A DNA stretch of 64,000 nt, taken from positions 17,067 through 81,066 of the forward strand of contig JAUMZL010000004.1 in NCBI GenBank assembly GCA_030528155.1. Direction: 5' to 3'. The notes beneath the pieces are model-generated. The model saw only the letters and a list, made by a program, of their open reading frames with translations. It ran no database searches and had not been told where the DNA came from. The translations under genes were made by a program, and so were the position numbers. Positions 1 to 9,746 of the stretch are shown here, piece after piece; position 1 is the first letter of the stretch, and each line of letters opens with the position of its first letter. The DNA comes from Aerococcus sp. (GTDB taxonomy: Bacteria; Bacillota; Bacilli; Lactobacillales; Aerococcaceae).

Positions 1-1015
1 AGTCAAAGGGCTGTGCCATGGGTTCACCGTGGAAGTTCCCACCGGAGATCACCTTTCCATCTGCGGTGATAATAGGATTATCTGTGCCGGAGTTGATTTC
101 AATTTCCACTTTTTCTTTTACATAGGCGATGCTGTCTTTCGATGCCCCGTGAATTTGAGGAATACAACGCAGGGTATAGGCATCTTGGACATGCCCTTCT
201 TTTGGCTCAGTCGTGTAGTGGCTGCCTGCAATCAAGTGGCGCATATTCTTCGCCGTAGCCAGCTGCCCGATCTGCGGACGGATGGTGTGCAATTCTTCAG
301 CAAACACTGCAGCAATCCCATTGTGTGCTTCTACGGATAATGCCCCGGCAATATCGGAGAGCTTCGCTAGTTTGATCGCATCATAAGTCGCCAAAGCCCC
401 GATAGCGGTGAGCACGGTTGTCCCATTGATCAGTGCCAATCCTTCTTTAGAGGCCAACTTGATAGGTGCCAGTCCTGCTTTTTCCATGGCTTCCTTACCT
501 GGGAATAATTCTCCTTCATAGTACGCACGTCCCAGACCAAGCATCGGTAATACCATGTGCGATAATGGCGCCAAGTCCCCGGATGCCCCGAGTGATCCTT
601 TTTCTGGAATATGTGGTACGACATGATGATTCAACATATCAACCAACAATTGAATGGTACTCAAACGAATACCGGAGCTCCCTTTTAATAAGGAGTTGAC
701 GCGAATGGCCATGATACTGCGGACAACATCTTCAGCAAGAGGCTCCCCATACCCGCACGAATGCGTACGAATCAAGTTTTCCTGCAGCTGTTGACAGTCC
801 TCAGCAGAAATACTGAGCGATTGCAAAGAGCCAAAGCCTGTATTAATTCCGTATGTCGGGGTGCCGGCCACGACAATATCCTCAACAATTTGGCGCGAGC
901 GCTTCACAGAGGCGATCGCCTGTTCATCTAGAGCTACCGTATACTGATCACGTGCAATATGGACTAAATCTTCAAGCGTTAAATGTTGACCATCTAATAT
1001 CACTGTGTTTGACAT
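1..1015 (-). CDS. hutH: Histidine ammonia-lyase, C-terminus cut by window edge
   Basis: It converts histidine to urocanate plus ammonia, the first step of histidine degradation, in the cytoplasm. I translated this frame by hand; 338 codons lie in the window, against about 510 residues in the family. The Ala-Ser-Gly triad that cyclises to the MIO electrophile is at residues 144-146 (GSLGASGDLAPLSH). The YGINTGFG motif is at 55-62, and the family motif GNFHGEP lies near the window edge. The ATG at 1013-1015 follows an AAAGGAG ribosome site, which fixes the start. It is the last visible gene of a minus-strand operon with a permease, fhs, fchA and ftcD, in the same order as the Streptococcus pyogenes hut cluster. 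The remaining C-terminus, and any hutG, hutU or hutI, would lie beyond position 1. Confidence 0.95.
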   Translation of the reverse strand, partial: MSNTVILDGQHLTLEDLVHIARDQYTVALDEQAIASVKRSRQIVEDIVVAGTPTYGINTGFGSLQSLSISAEDCQQLQENLIRTHSCGYGEPLAEDVVRSIMAIRVNSLLKGSSGIRLSTIQLLVDMLNHHVVPHIPEKGSLGASGDLAPLSHMVLPMLGLGRAYYEGELFPGKEAMEKAGLAPIKLASKEGLALINGTTVLTAIGALATYDAIKLAKLSDIAGALSVEAHNGIAAVFAEELHTIRPQIGQLATAKNMRHLIAGSHYTTEPKEGHVQDAYTLRCIPQIHGASKDSIAYVKEKVEIEINSGTDNPIITADGKVISGGNFHGEPMAQPFD

Positions 1016-1173
1016 ATCAGCCACTCCTTTTCTGCAGTGTTTCGTCATGCGCTCACCAATCCCTCCTGGCTTAACATCAGCGCATAGGCAGACACCGATA
1101 CCTACTGATGGATTTTGGAAAACCCATGCCCTCACTATATGGATTAAGAAAAATTATTCCCCTAAAGTCTTCT

Positions 1174-2514
1174 CTAAGCCGCGATGCGTTCCTTTTTGTT
1201 GTTGCCCAACAAGAAGTACAGCGCACTAGCAACAACCACCCCGACAACTCCGGCAATGAGGGAGCTCGGTTTAGCTTGGCTTAATACCCAAACCGAAATC
1301 ACTGTTCCCAGAATTGGGATCAATGCGCCACCTTTCAAGCGGAAAGCCGGTTGTTTTTTCATATTTTTCTTGCGCAAAACGATGACCGCTAGCGCTGTTG
1401 GAATGTATTGGAAGAAACGGAAGACCACTGAGAGTTCCGCAAGTTCCTCAAAGTTACCTGCCAATAAGAGCAGAATGGCCAATGCTCCGGAAACGATAAT
1501 TGCTACAATCGGTGCGCCTTTGTGGTTTTCACGACCAATCACACGTGGTAGCAATCCTTCGTTAGCAATCGATGCTCCGTAGCGCGGAATCATCAGCGAG
1601 TCCCCCATATTCAGTCCACCGACCGAAATCAAGGCACCGATAGTAATGATCCAAGCTCCACTCGGCCCGATCATCATCACAAAGGCATCCTGGACGGGTG
1701 AATTAGATTGCATAATCCCATTACCGAGCATAGCAATCGTCCCTAACAGGATAATGAAATACAATAATGACACCACTAAGACTGAACTAACGATTGCTTT
1801 TGGCACATTACGACTGGCATCGCGCATTTCACCAGCAACAATTGGCATGGTTTCAAACCCAATAAACGCATAGAAAATGGTCAAAGCCGTTGAAGACATC
1901 GCCTGACCAATTGATTTTCCCTCCGCTAGTTGCACAAATGGCTGGAAGTTCCCTGCATCAATACCACCTTTGACAAAGAACACCGCAATGGCACAAAAGG
2001 CAAAAATAGGAATCAATTTAGCGATGGTGATCATCACTGTGAACAGTTTTGAGGTCTTAATCCCGCGACTATTGATGATCGACAGCAAGATGACCAATAT
2101 AATACTGATCACTGTTTCATGTCCACTGGTTGCCGGTACTGCTAACGTGAATAAACGCGCAAACCCAGCTGCCATCGCTGCCCAAGCAACAATCGTGACG
2201 AACCAACCGAGAATCCCAACATTAAAACCGATGTAATTCCCGAATGCCGTCCTGGAATATTGGAAAGGTCCCCCATTCTTGTCGAAATACCCAGCGACCT
2301 CCGCAAAGCAAACCGCTAACAGTAAAACGAGCGCAATATCCACAATGATGGCTAGCAATGATGCCGGCCCTAAATCGGCATAAATCTCTCGAGGCAGGAG
2401 GAAAATCCCTGACCCAATGACGGCATTAATGCCGTAAAGGACCGCCTCACGCAAACCAAACTTGGCATCTTCACTGACTACGACTTCTTCCGTGCGTTTC
2501 ACACTTGTTTCCAT
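1174..2514 (-). CDS. APC-superfamily amino acid permease, probably for histidine
   Basis: A 446-residue integral membrane transporter with about 12 predicted hydrophobic segments. The N-terminal signature AVIGSGIFLLPREIYADLG matches the APC family, where the GSGIF motif in TM1 binds the substrate carboxylate. There is a short hydrophilic N-tail and a basic C-terminus, and the length is normal for APC permeases. It lies between fhs and hutH on the same strand, 158 bp before hutH. S. pyogenes has a permease at the same place, so histidine uptake is the likely role; specificity is inferred from context only. The start ATG follows AAGGAGAATCAT. A structured 355-bp gap separates it from fhs, so it may be under a second level of control. 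Confidence 0.85.
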   Translation of the reverse strand: METSVKRTEEVVVSEDAKFGLREAVLYGINAVIGSGIFLLPREIYADLGPASLLAIIVDIALVLLLAVCFAEVAGYFDKNGGPFQYSRTAFGNYIGFNVGILGWFVTIVAWAAMAAGFARLFTLAVPATSGHETVISIILVILLSIINSRGIKTSKLFTVMITIAKLIPIFAFCAIAVFFVKGGIDAGNFQPFVQLAEGKSIGQAMSSTALTIFYAFIGFETMPIVAGEMRDASRNVPKAIVSSVLVVSLLYFIILLGTIAMLGNGIMQSNSPVQDAFVMMIGPSGAWIITIGALISVGGLNMGDSLMIPRYGASIANEGLLPRVIGRENHKGAPIVAIIVSGALAILLLLAGNFEELAELSVVFRFFQYIPTALAVIVLRKKNMKKQPAFRLKGGALIPILGTVISVWVLSQAKPSSLIAGVVGVVVASALYFLLGNNKKERIAA

Positions 2515-2700
2515 TATGATTCTCCTTATGATTTCTCTAGCTTGTTATTACCACCTTTTTGATTTTTAATTCCCACAAACAATGTCGAAAGTAATACTGC
2601 ATAGTCCACATTTCATTTTTTCCTTAATTTTTATTTGGCAAGCCTTATCGAGAGGAACAGTTTTCCCCTCGACTTCCCCTGCCTTTTTTCTTTTAAAAAC

Positions 2701-2791
2701 AGCGTACAGCGCAGTTTCTGCCCAGTTATAGCACAGGATAGTTCAACGGTCATGCCACCCTCACCAAAATAGGATGCGTTGCCTGTACGCT
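2701..2791 (-). terminator. Long-range stem with U-run between fhs and the permease
   Basis: On the minus strand AGCGTACAG (2791-2783) pairs perfectly with CTGTACGCT (2709-2701), which is followed by GTTTTT. About 70 nt lie between the arms. A second hairpin of about 8 bp at 2649-2672 follows. The rest of the 355-bp gap (2515-2869) shows no gene. It can act as a terminator or attenuator that separates one-carbon genes from permease-hutH. I looked for T-box elements and did not find them. Confidence 0.5.
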
Positions 2792-2869
2792 AAGTGCTCA
2801 GCCAAAAACAAACACGAAGGGGCGACTCTGCTAGGAATGACGCATGAGCACGCCCACCTCACTCATGGA

Positions 2870-4540
2870 TTAGAACAGACCGGTAATATTCCCGTCGTCA
2901 TCAATATCAATACGTTCAGCTGCCGGAACTTTTGGAAGTCCTGGCATCGTCATAATGTCACCGGTCAACGCGACGATAAAGCCTGCGCCGGCGGAAACCT
3001 TCAGATTCTTGATTGTAATATCAAAGTCACTCGGTGCCCCCAATTTCTTCGGATCGTCTGAGAAGGAATATTGCGTTTTTGCCATACAAATTGGGAAGGA
3101 TCCAAAGCCCAGTTCAGTTAACTGTTCCATTTGTTTCTTCGCTTTACGCGTCAATACTGCGCGGTTGCCCCCGTAAACTTTTTGAACAATCTTATCGAGC
3201 TTGGTTTGAATGTCGTCTTCATCCTCGTAAACAAAATGGAAGTCGCTTGGCTGTTCAACCAATTCTACGACGCGTTCTGCGAGATCGCGTCCGCCTTCGC
3301 CCCCATTCGCCCAAACATCAGAGAGCACCACGTCAACACCCCGTTTTTGGCAGGCGGTTTCAACCGCATCAATTTCCGCTTGGGTGTCGAGTGGAAACTT
3401 GTTGATCGCAACAACGGCTGGTAAACCATAAACATCCTGAATAACATGCAAGTGACGTTCGAGGTTTGCCATCCCCGCAACCACCGCATCCACATTTTCT
3501 TCGTTGAGGGCCTTCTTGGAGACACCACCATGCATCTTCAAGGCACGGATAGTGGCAACGAGAACCACCGCATCTGGCTGAAGACCGGTCATGCGGCACT
3601 TAATATCAACAAATTTTTCAGCACCGAGGTCCGCTCCGAATCCACCTTCAGTGACCACGTAGTCCGCATATTTCAATGCCGCTTTGGTCGCAATCACAGA
3701 GTTGCAGCCATGCGCAATATTCGCGAATGGCCCGCCGTGGATGAAGGCTGGGGTATGTTCCAAAGTCTGTACTAGGTTGGGTTTGATGGCATCTTTTAAT
3801 AGTGCAGCCAAAGCGCCTTGTGCCTTCAGGTCTCGGGCAGTAACGGGTTGTTTATCGAAGTTGTAGCCGATAATCATGCGACCGAGGCGTTCTTTGAGAT
3901 CGTGAATGTTTTCTGCCAAACAGAGGACAGCCATAATTTCCGAAGCCACAGTAATGTCATACCCATCCTCACGCGGCACGCCATTAGCGTGTCCCTGCAA
4001 GCCGTCCACAATATGCCGCAATTGACGGTCATTCATGTCCACCACGCGTTTCCACGTAATGTTCCTGCTGTCAATGCCGAGCGCGTTACCTTGGTGAATG
4101 TGATTATCAATCAATGCGGCCAATAAATTGTTCGCCGCACCGATCGCATGTAAATCCCCGGTAAAGTGCAAGTTAATGTCTTCCATTGGTACTACTTGAG
4201 CATAACCTCCACCGGCTGCGCCTCCCTTAATCCCGAACACGGGGCCTAAAGATGGCTCACGGATAGCGATCATTGCGTTCTTGCCGATTTTACTCAACCC
4301 GTCTGCCAACCCCACGGAGGTTGTTGTTTTTCCTTCGCCCGCTGGTGTTGGCGTAATGGCTGTCACTAAAATCAATTTGCCATTTGGTTTTTGTTTAGTC
4401 GATGCATCAAGCATCACCTTTGCTTTGTAATGACCATAAGGGATTAATTGTTCCGCACTAATCCCCATTTTTTCAGCAATGGTTGTGATTGGCTGCATTT
4501 CAGTTTGTTGTGCAATCTCAATATCACTTAATCGTGTCAT
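2870..4540 (-). CDS. fhs: Formate--tetrahydrofolate ligase
   Basis: An ATP-dependent enzyme that interconverts formate plus THF and 10-formyl-THF. It has 556 residues, the normal family length. The P-loop [12 protein letters not shown] is at residues 64-75, and the family signatures [20 protein letters not shown] and FTGDLHAI follow. The start ATG has a GAGGAG ribosome site. It lies 14 bp downstream of fchA in the same operon. In this setting it can work in reverse: formimino-THF made from histidine is converted by FchA to methenyl-THF, and 10-formyl-THF can then yield formate plus ATP. Supply of 10-formyl-THF for purine synthesis is also possible. The identity is secure; the direction in vivo is inference. 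Confidence 0.97.
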   Translation of the reverse strand: MTRLSDIEIAQQTEMQPITTIAEKMGISAEQLIPYGHYKAKVMLDASTKQKPNGKLILVTAITPTPAGEGKTTTSVGLADGLSKIGKNAMIAIREPSLGPVFGIKGGAAGGGYAQVVPMEDINLHFTGDLHAIGAANNLLAALIDNHIHQGNALGIDSRNITWKRVVDMNDRQLRHIVDGLQGHANGVPREDGYDITVASEIMAVLCLAENIHDLKERLGRMIIGYNFDKQPVTARDLKAQGALAALLKDAIKPNLVQTLEHTPAFIHGGPFANIAHGCNSVIATKAALKYADYVVTEGGFGADLGAEKFVDIKCRMTGLQPDAVVLVATIRALKMHGGVSKKALNEENVDAVVAGMANLERHLHVIQDVYGLPAVVAINKFPLDTQAEIDAVETACQKRGVDVVLSDVWANGGEGGRDLAERVVELVEQPSDFHFVYEDEDDIQTKLDKIVQKVYGGNRAVLTRKAKKQMEQLTELGFGSFPICMAKTQYSFSDDPKKLGAPSDFDITIKNLKVSAGAGFIVALTGDIMTMPGLPKVPAAERIDIDDDGNITGLF

Positions 4541-4554
4541 ATTTTTTCTCCTCT

Positions 4555-5187
4555 CTACATGTCTTTGAGGATATTTTCATAAATACGGTCGGCGATCGCT
4601 ACTCCTTCGTTCAATAGCGCGTCACTTTTTTCTTTAGTTGCCTGAACAAATTCTTCGTCTTTGATGCCACCTAAATTGATAGCGACATTCAATCCAGCCC
4701 CCATCAGTCCTGATTTCAAATTGAGCGCTGCCACCGCTAAATCACTCAGCGCATTGGTATTGGATTTCCCGACCGCACGTTCGGTCACTTGGAGAGCCTG
4801 ATGAATCGTTGCCATCATCGCTAACGGTGAATTGGCTGCAATTTTCAGCGCCCGCTGCATGGCTGCTTTGCGTGCCGCTTTCTCCTCATCGGTTGCTTTA
4901 GGCATGCTAAAGACCGCCGTTACCTCATTAAAAGCTTCTGTATCCTTGTCAATGGCAGCTAATAATTCTGCCTGTAAGTGCGTGGCTTCCGTGCGCACAG
5001 CCTGCATTTCTTCTTCATAATCTTGATATTTCTTCTTGCCGACGGTGAGTTCTGAAACCATCTTGGTCAAAGCAATCCCCTGCGCGGCCGCCAAAGCCGA
5101 AGCCGAACCCCCACCAGGAGCGGGTGCGTCAGATCCCAAGACGTTAACATAGTCATTAATCGTCATGTCAATGAGTGCCATGGTCAT
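4555..5187 (-). CDS. fchA: Formiminotetrahydrofolate cyclodeaminase
   Basis: It converts 5-formimino-THF to 5,10-methenyl-THF and ammonia. It has 210 residues, matching stand-alone FchA proteins. The N-terminal motif [19 protein letters not shown] is the conserved folate-binding loop of the FTCD-C/methenyl-THF cyclohydrolase family. The gene sits between ftcD, which makes its substrate, and fhs, which uses the product pool. Two starts are possible: ATG at 5187, very close to the GAGGGGAG ribosome site, or ATG at 5181 ([10 protein letters not shown]), with better spacing. The choice changes only two residues. Confidence 0.93.
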   Translation of the reverse strand: MTMALIDMTINDYVNVLGSDAPAPGGGSASALAAAQGIALTKMVSELTVGKKKYQDYEEEMQAVRTEATHLQAELLAAIDKDTEAFNEVTAVFSMPKATDEEKAARKAAMQRALKIAANSPLAMMATIHQALQVTERAVGKSNTNALSDLAVAALNLKSGLMGAGLNVAINLGGIKDEEFVQATKEKSDALLNEGVAIADRIYENILKDM

Positions 5188-5226
5188 TTCTCCCCTCTAA
5201 TCGCTAGCATGAACTCGCCTATTTCA

Positions 5227-6126
5227 TTAGCCAAGCAAATGGTTTTCTAGTACTTGTTTATGATAATCAAAGTCTTCAATCCCTAAGTAGTAATCGGCGC
5301 AGTCAATCAACGCTTTGGCTGGGGTCAAACCGATCACTTCTGAGCCGATGATGTTGACACCATAACGTTTAGCCTCAAAGCGAATAGTTTCCATCACGCG
5401 ATAGAGTGGTAATTTTTCATAGTTCACCATGTTCATCGATACTTGGGCAACATGACGATCTTCCAGCATGACGCCGATTGCCTTGCAATATTTGTAGCCA
5501 CCAGAAGAGCCACGTACAATTTTGGCAATGCGTTTGGCAATCGCCAAATCATCCGTATCCAAGTTCACATTGAAAGCAACTAATGGCATCCGCGCCCCGA
5601 CTGCAGTTACCCCAGCAGTTGGGTGGATCTTACGTTCACCATAGTCCGGTGCCCATTCTTCCTCTTTTAATTTCTCTGGCATCCCTTCGAACTGACCTTT
5701 GCGGATTTTGGCGAGGTTCTTACGCTCTTTAGAGGTAGCAGAATCTTCATAAAGGAAGATCGGAATAGCTAATTCTTTGTTGATGCGTTCAGCCACTTTT
5801 TTGGAGAGTTCTACGGTTTCCTCAACAGAAATATCTTTGATTGGAACAAATGGCAACACATCCGTTGCGCCCATCCGTGGATGTTCCCCGGTATGTTTCG
5901 TCATATCGATATGCTCAGCCGCATATTTCACCAATTGGAAAGCGACTTCTTGAATAGCTTCCTCATCACCAACCAGCGTAAATACACTGCGGTTGTGGCT
6001 CGCATCTGAAGAGTGGTCCAATAAGGTAGCCCCTGGCACACTCTTAGCGGTTTCAACTAATCCATTAATAACCGTTTCATTCTGTCCTTCACTGAAGTTT
6101 GGAATACATTCCACAATCTTTGCCAT
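5227..6126 (-). CDS. ftcD: Glutamate formimidoyltransferase
   Basis: It transfers the formimino group from N-formimino-glutamate, the end product of histidine breakdown, to THF and releases glutamate. It has 299 residues as called here. The open frame extends 18 codons further upstream, but the conserved N-terminus MAKIVECIPNFSEG and an AAGGAGCGAAAGATA ribosome site place the start at 6126. Family motifs include LLDHSSDASHNRSVFT, GEHPRMGATDVLPFVP and VGARMPLVAFNVNL. It is the first gene of the operon, with a promoter and a cre site just upstream. In bacteria with fused FTCD, this domain and FchA are one protein; here they are separate. Confidence 0.95.
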   Translation of the reverse strand: MAKIVECIPNFSEGQNETVINGLVETAKSVPGATLLDHSSDASHNRSVFTLVGDEEAIQEVAFQLVKYAAEHIDMTKHTGEHPRMGATDVLPFVPIKDISVEETVELSKKVAERINKELAIPIFLYEDSATSKERKNLAKIRKGQFEGMPEKLKEEEWAPDYGERKIHPTAGVTAVGARMPLVAFNVNLDTDDLAIAKRIAKIVRGSSGGYKYCKAIGVMLEDRHVAQVSMNMVNYEKLPLYRVMETIRFEAKRYGVNIIGSEVIGLTPAKALIDCADYYLGIEDFDYHKQVLENHLLG

Positions 6127-6185
6127 TATCTTTCGCTCCTTCTCACCTATTTTCTCTGGGGAAACTAGCGCTTTCGCCAAAGAAA

Positions 6186-6199
6186 AGAAAACGTTTTCA
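6186..6199 (-). promoter_or_regulatory. cre (CcpA) site of the histidine operon
   Basis: The 14-mer TGAAAACGTTTTCT (minus strand) matches the cre consensus TGWNANCGNTNWCA at all but the last base and has a perfect palindromic core. It lies just downstream of the predicted transcription start and about 60 bp before ftcD. This fits repression by CcpA as a roadblock when good sugars are present. Confidence 0.65.
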
Positions 6200-6209
6200 T
6201 TACCTCATT

Positions 6210-6238
6210 AATGTAGCACGATCCCTCTTTTTTGACAA
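6210..6238 (-). promoter_or_regulatory. Sigma-A promoter of the ftcD operon
   Basis: On the minus strand TTGTCA (6238-6233), a 17-bp spacer and TACATT (6215-6210). An upstream TG gives an extended -10 (TGCTACATT). The predicted start is near 6203. Confidence 0.65.
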
Positions 6239-6844
6239 ACTGACCTTCGCCCCAGATAAAAATGGCTTTTATATATATAAAAGTTTCTTTTTTATTTGCT
6301 GGCAGCCAGCCATCCCATTAAGGAGCACGACTTTTGACAAAAATTAGGCTTTTTTCTACTAACGTTTCTCCATTATCTCTGATAAGAAATAATAACCGTG
6401 TGCTTTCTTCTGCCTTTTTCCCTCCCTCTTTTCCTTATTTCACTAGGTAAAACTAGCACCTAAGGGAAGATATGACCTATTATAGCGCAAGCCCAGATTT
6501 TTTGGGGGGATTGTCCTTTGATCATTTTTTGACGTTGGTCTCACTCTTACCCATATTTTTCTTTAACATTTCTTTAACATTTCTTAAACTTTTTTTACTT
6601 GAGCACCCTTCATTCGCTGTTGCTTTATTTGGGGTAATATACACCTATAAACGGACATCGTAAAGGGGGCATCTTCATCACTCTTTTTGAATCTTTTTAT
6701 TGGATTCGCTTTCATTTTCTTCTAGCATCTCTTATCAGAATCATTTACTATGTAGAAAGCAATGAACGCCACTTCTTGCGAAACTCTTCTCGTTCCAGCG
6801 CCGTGACGTTCAGCAATTTTTTCAGATAATCAGGAGGTCCAAAG
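6239..6844. other. Divergent intergenic region ftcD/folC with 11-bp tandem repeat
   Basis: No gene is seen. It is AT- and pyrimidine-rich. TTCTTTAACAT is repeated exactly at 6559-6569 and 6570-6580, with a partial third copy at 6581-6589, which could be a protein-binding array for folC control. I could not place a convincing folC promoter. Confidence 0.4.
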
Positions 6845-8143
6845 ATGGATTACGAAACAGCCATCGCTAAAATGAATATTCCCGCTCCTGGGAAGCGTCA
6901 TCTCGGTTTGGATACCGTCTCGCGCTTGTTGGCTTTGCTCGACAACCCGCAGGAAAAATACCGAACGCTACATGTTGCTGGAACTAATGGCAAAGGCTCA
7001 ACGACGTACTTTTTAATGAACATGCTCAAAATGACGGGCGCCCGTGTCGGTACGTTCACCTCACCATCACTCTTCGAATACAATGATCGTATTCAGATTA
7101 ACGGGGAAAATATCACTGATGAACGTTTAATCGCCATCTCAAAAAAAATCCGCAAAACCTGTCTCGGTCATGATTTACACCCTACCGAATTTGAATGGGC
7201 TACCGTGGTCGCATTCCTCTATTTCTACGAGGAAAATGTCGATTTTGCAGTCATTGAAGTGGGGCTGGGAGGACGACTCGATTCCACCAATGTCCTCAAA
7301 AAGCCTGAAATAACACTGATTACCCATATCGGCCTTGATCACCAAGAAACGCTCGGTGATACTATTCCAAAAATTGCCAGTGAAAAAGCAGGCATCATTA
7401 AAGATCATCGTCCTGTCGTCATCTATCCGCAAGCAAAGGAGGCAGAAGACGTCCTTATTGAGACCGCCAACGCCCATCATTCCCCAATTATTCACCCTGA
7501 TCCGACGAAAATTGAAGTGACATTACGCTCGGTACACGAACAGCGCTTTAATTATGGGGCATTGTCTGATATCACCATGCACACGCTCGGCAACCATCAA
7601 TTCTATAATGCGATCACCGCCATGGAAGCTATTTTCTACCTGCGTCATCAGGGGCGGCTTATGATAAGTGACGAAGCTATCAAAACAGGAATTGCGAATA
7701 CGCGCTGGCCAGGACGATTTGAACGCCTAAATGACGATCCAGTTATCCTCGTTGACGGTGCGCACAATGAACAAGGGATGGCGGCGCTAGCAGACAGCCT
7801 CAAAACGTATTATCCAAATCAGCGTATCATCGGGGTGACTACCCACATGCGCGACAAAGCGCTCGATCAGATGGTACCTGTTATGACGCCATTAATCAGT
7901 GAGTTCATCGTGCTTTCCGTACAAAACTATGCCCGCAGTATGAGTGCCAGCGAAATGCATAAAGAGATCGCTCAATTTAGCGATAAGCCGATCATTGAGG
8001 TAGATTCACCCGAAGAAGCATTAAAAGTGGCTATTGAACGCGCCGCAGCCGATCAAGCCATCATTCTCTGTTACGGCTCGCTCTATCTCGTCAGTGATTT
8101 CCGCCATGCGGTAGGGGAATATTATCACCTGCCTAATCTGTAA
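6845..8143 (+). CDS. folC: Folylpolyglutamate synthase / dihydrofolate synthase
   Basis: An ATP-dependent ligase that adds glutamate to dihydropteroate and to folates, needed to make and retain folate. It has 432 residues. The P-loop AGTNGKGST is at about residues 45-53, and the Mur-ligase motif AVIEVGLGGRLDSTNV is about 85 residues further on. The C-domain motif VDGAHNEQGM is also present. A strong AGGAGG ribosome site precedes the ATG. It is the first gene of a folate cluster that reads away from the folate-using ftcD-fchA-fhs genes. Lactobacilli also carry folC in such clusters. A second folC elsewhere cannot be excluded. Confidence 0.95.
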   Translation: MDYETAIAKMNIPAPGKRHLGLDTVSRLLALLDNPQEKYRTLHVAGTNGKGSTTYFLMNMLKMTGARVGTFTSPSLFEYNDRIQINGENITDERLIAISKKIRKTCLGHDLHPTEFEWATVVAFLYFYEENVDFAVIEVGLGGRLDSTNVLKKPEITLITHIGLDHQETLGDTIPKIASEKAGIIKDHRPVVIYPQAKEAEDVLIETANAHHSPIIHPDPTKIEVTLRSVHEQRFNYGALSDITMHTLGNHQFYNAITAMEAIFYLRHQGRLMISDEAIKTGIANTRWPGRFERLNDDPVILVDGAHNEQGMAALADSLKTYYPNQRIIGVTTHMRDKALDQMVPVMTPLISEFIVLSVQNYARSMSASEMHKEIAQFSDKPIIEVDSPEEALKVAIERAAADQAIILCYGSLYLVSDFRHAVGEYYHLPNL

Positions 8144-8221
8144 TAGCCATTGACGACACAACCCCCAAATGAGCAGAGCAAACTTAATGTCGCCATCGTT
8201 TTTCAAAGAAACATTGGTACA

Positions 8222-8287
8222 TTGACTAAGTCAAACAGGAGGGCTTAGGCTGTTATCGAATCCTTTACGCTATTTTGTTAGTAACAA
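8222..8287. promoter_or_regulatory. Two short perfect palindromes in the folC-folB gap
   Basis: TTGACTAAGTCAA (8222-8234) and TTGTTAGTAACAA (8275-8287) are each perfect 13-bp palindromes in the 172-bp gap. They may be operators for folB onward. No regulator is known to me for either. Confidence 0.3.
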
Positions 8288-8315
8288 ATAAAACTTTCCG
8301 ATCGGAGGATGATTC

Positions 8316-8684
8316 ATGTATACCATTACGCTCAATCAAATGGCTTTTCACTCGCATATCGGCGTCTATCCCGCCGAAAAAGAAGTCGGACAGGATATCA
8401 CAATCGATCTTGCACTCGAAATAGCGGCAGAGCCAATCGCCGATGATCTCAAAACAACGGTCAGTTACGGCGATATTTATGCAAAGATTAGGGAACATGT
8501 GGAACAGGCGCGAGTCGACTTGATTGAAACGCTCGCACAGGAATTGCTAACGCTCACTCTTCAAAGTGATGCGCGCATTCTAGCGGCAACCATCACCATA
8601 CGGAAATTCGGTCTGCCGATCGATGGCGTAATCGACCATGCTGCTGTCACCCTCACTCACCAACAGCCAGGAGGTGCGAAATGA
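8316..8684 (+). CDS. folB: Dihydroneopterin aldolase
   Basis: It splits 7,8-dihydroneopterin into 6-hydroxymethyl-dihydropterin and glycolaldehyde. It has 122 residues, the usual size. Recognisable features are the N-terminal FHSHIGVYPAEKEVGQ segment, the TVSYGDIYAKI motif and the C-terminal KFGLPIDGVIDHAAVTL strand with the conserved Lys. A GGAGG ribosome site precedes the ATG. Its stop overlaps the folK start by 4 bp, so translation is coupled. Its product is the direct substrate of FolK. Confidence 0.95.
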   Translation: MYTITLNQMAFHSHIGVYPAEKEVGQDITIDLALEIAAEPIADDLKTTVSYGDIYAKIREHVEQARVDLIETLAQELLTLTLQSDARILAATITIRKFGLPIDGVIDHAAVTLTHQQPGGAK

Positions 8685-9184
8685 CTCACATTGTCTACCT
8701 CAGTCTCGGCAGCAACATGGGAGAACGTGTAGAAACGTTGCGCGACGCTATTACGGCCCTCAATGAAACGGCCGGCACAGTGACAGACGTTGCCGATCGT
8801 TATGTCACTTCACCTGTGGGATATGAAGCCCAGGATGATTTTGTGAACACAGCTGTCCGTTTAGAAACCTCGCTCGATGCCGAGGCATTATTGGTGGTGA
8901 TCCATCAGATTGAACAGGACTTCCACCGCGAGCGACTGATCCACTGGGGACCGCGGACGTTAGATATCGATATTATTTTCTTCGGAGAGACAACCTACAC
9001 CTCTAAAACCTTGACAATCCCACATGCTGAAGCCTTCAACCGGCTCTTTGTGCTCGTCCCTATCCAACAAATTTACCAAGAGCAGATGTATCGCGAAACG
9101 CTTCAACAGCGCATCCAGTATTTGCTCGCCACGACTAATCAAACGATAAGGAAGATGACCGATGACACCACAGAACGCCAATAA
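8681..9184 (+). CDS. folK: 2-amino-4-hydroxy-6-hydroxymethyldihydropteridine pyrophosphokinase
   Basis: It transfers pyrophosphate from ATP to 6-hydroxymethyl-dihydropterin, giving the substrate of FolP. It has 167 residues. HPPK motifs are clear: YLSLGSNMGER at the N-terminus, and the signature WGPRTLDIDI with the Mg-binding Asp residues. The C-terminus (from about residue 150) overlaps the folE start by 23 bp. In some lactococci folK and folE are fused; here they overlap but remain separate. Confidence 0.95.
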   Translation: MTHIVYLSLGSNMGERVETLRDAITALNETAGTVTDVADRYVTSPVGYEAQDDFVNTAVRLETSLDAEALLVVIHQIEQDFHRERLIHWGPRTLDIDIIFFGETTYTSKTLTIPHAEAFNRLFVLVPIQQIYQEQMYRETLQQRIQYLLATTNQTIRKMTDDTTERQ

Positions 9185-9743
9185 ACAAGCAAAAGTCGAA
9201 GCTGCTGTCCGTACCATTCTCGAAGCCTTTGGAGAGGATCCCGATCGTGAAGGGTTGCAGGAAACACCTGCTCGTGTTTACCGCATGTTCGAGGAGCTGC
9301 TTGCTACGACGACCGCACCCCATTTTACCGACTATAAACTATTTCATTCCCCACTCAATCAAGGGCAATTGGTGACGGTTGCTGACATTCCGTTCTATTC
9401 GCTCTGTGAACACCACATGTTACCCTTCTTTGGTAGCGTCACGGTGGCCTACCTGCCGCAACATGAAGAAATTATCGGCTTGAGTAAAATCCCACGGCTG
9501 GTGAACTATGCGAGCCATCAATTGAATGTTCAGGAACGTTTAACCAACATGATTGGCCAGGAAATGGAAAAAATTGTCGATCCAGCTGGAGTGGCTGTGA
9601 TTACCAAAGCGCGCCATATGTGTATGGAGATGCGGGGCGTGAAAACACACGAGAGCCAAACCACCGCTACCTATTTCAGCGGGCAATTCCAAACGGATCC
9701 TGATTTACGCCGGGATTTTCTCTTGCAACATTACGGGCATTAA
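9162..9743 (+). CDS. folE: GTP cyclohydrolase I
   Basis: It converts GTP to 7,8-dihydroneopterin triphosphate, the first committed step of folate synthesis. It has 193 residues. The zinc ligands are visible in SLCEHHMLPF and ARHMCMEMRGV, and the catalytic-domain motif VADIPFYSLCEHH is intact. The ATG at 9162 lies 8 bp after AAGGAAG inside the end of folK. Another ATG seven bases earlier is out of frame. It is co-transcribed with folB and folK. Confidence 0.96.
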   Translation: MTPQNANKQAKVEAAVRTILEAFGEDPDREGLQETPARVYRMFEELLATTTAPHFTDYKLFHSPLNQGQLVTVADIPFYSLCEHHMLPFFGSVTVAYLPQHEEIIGLSKIPRLVNYASHQLNVQERLTNMIGQEMEKIVDPAGVAVITKARHMCMEMRGVKTHESQTTATYFSGQFQTDPDLRRDFLLQHYGH

Positions 9744-9746
9744 GTC

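Noticed and set aside
2730-2775. T-box-like GGGTGGCATGACCG on the minus strand before the permease
   Set aside because: The core TGGNACC is not present (extra bases between TGG and ACC), and I found no specifier or AG-bulge features.
6472-6663. 63-codon ORF in the ftcD/folC gap
   Set aside because: Low-complexity, overlaps the TTCTTTAACAT repeats, no ribosome site.
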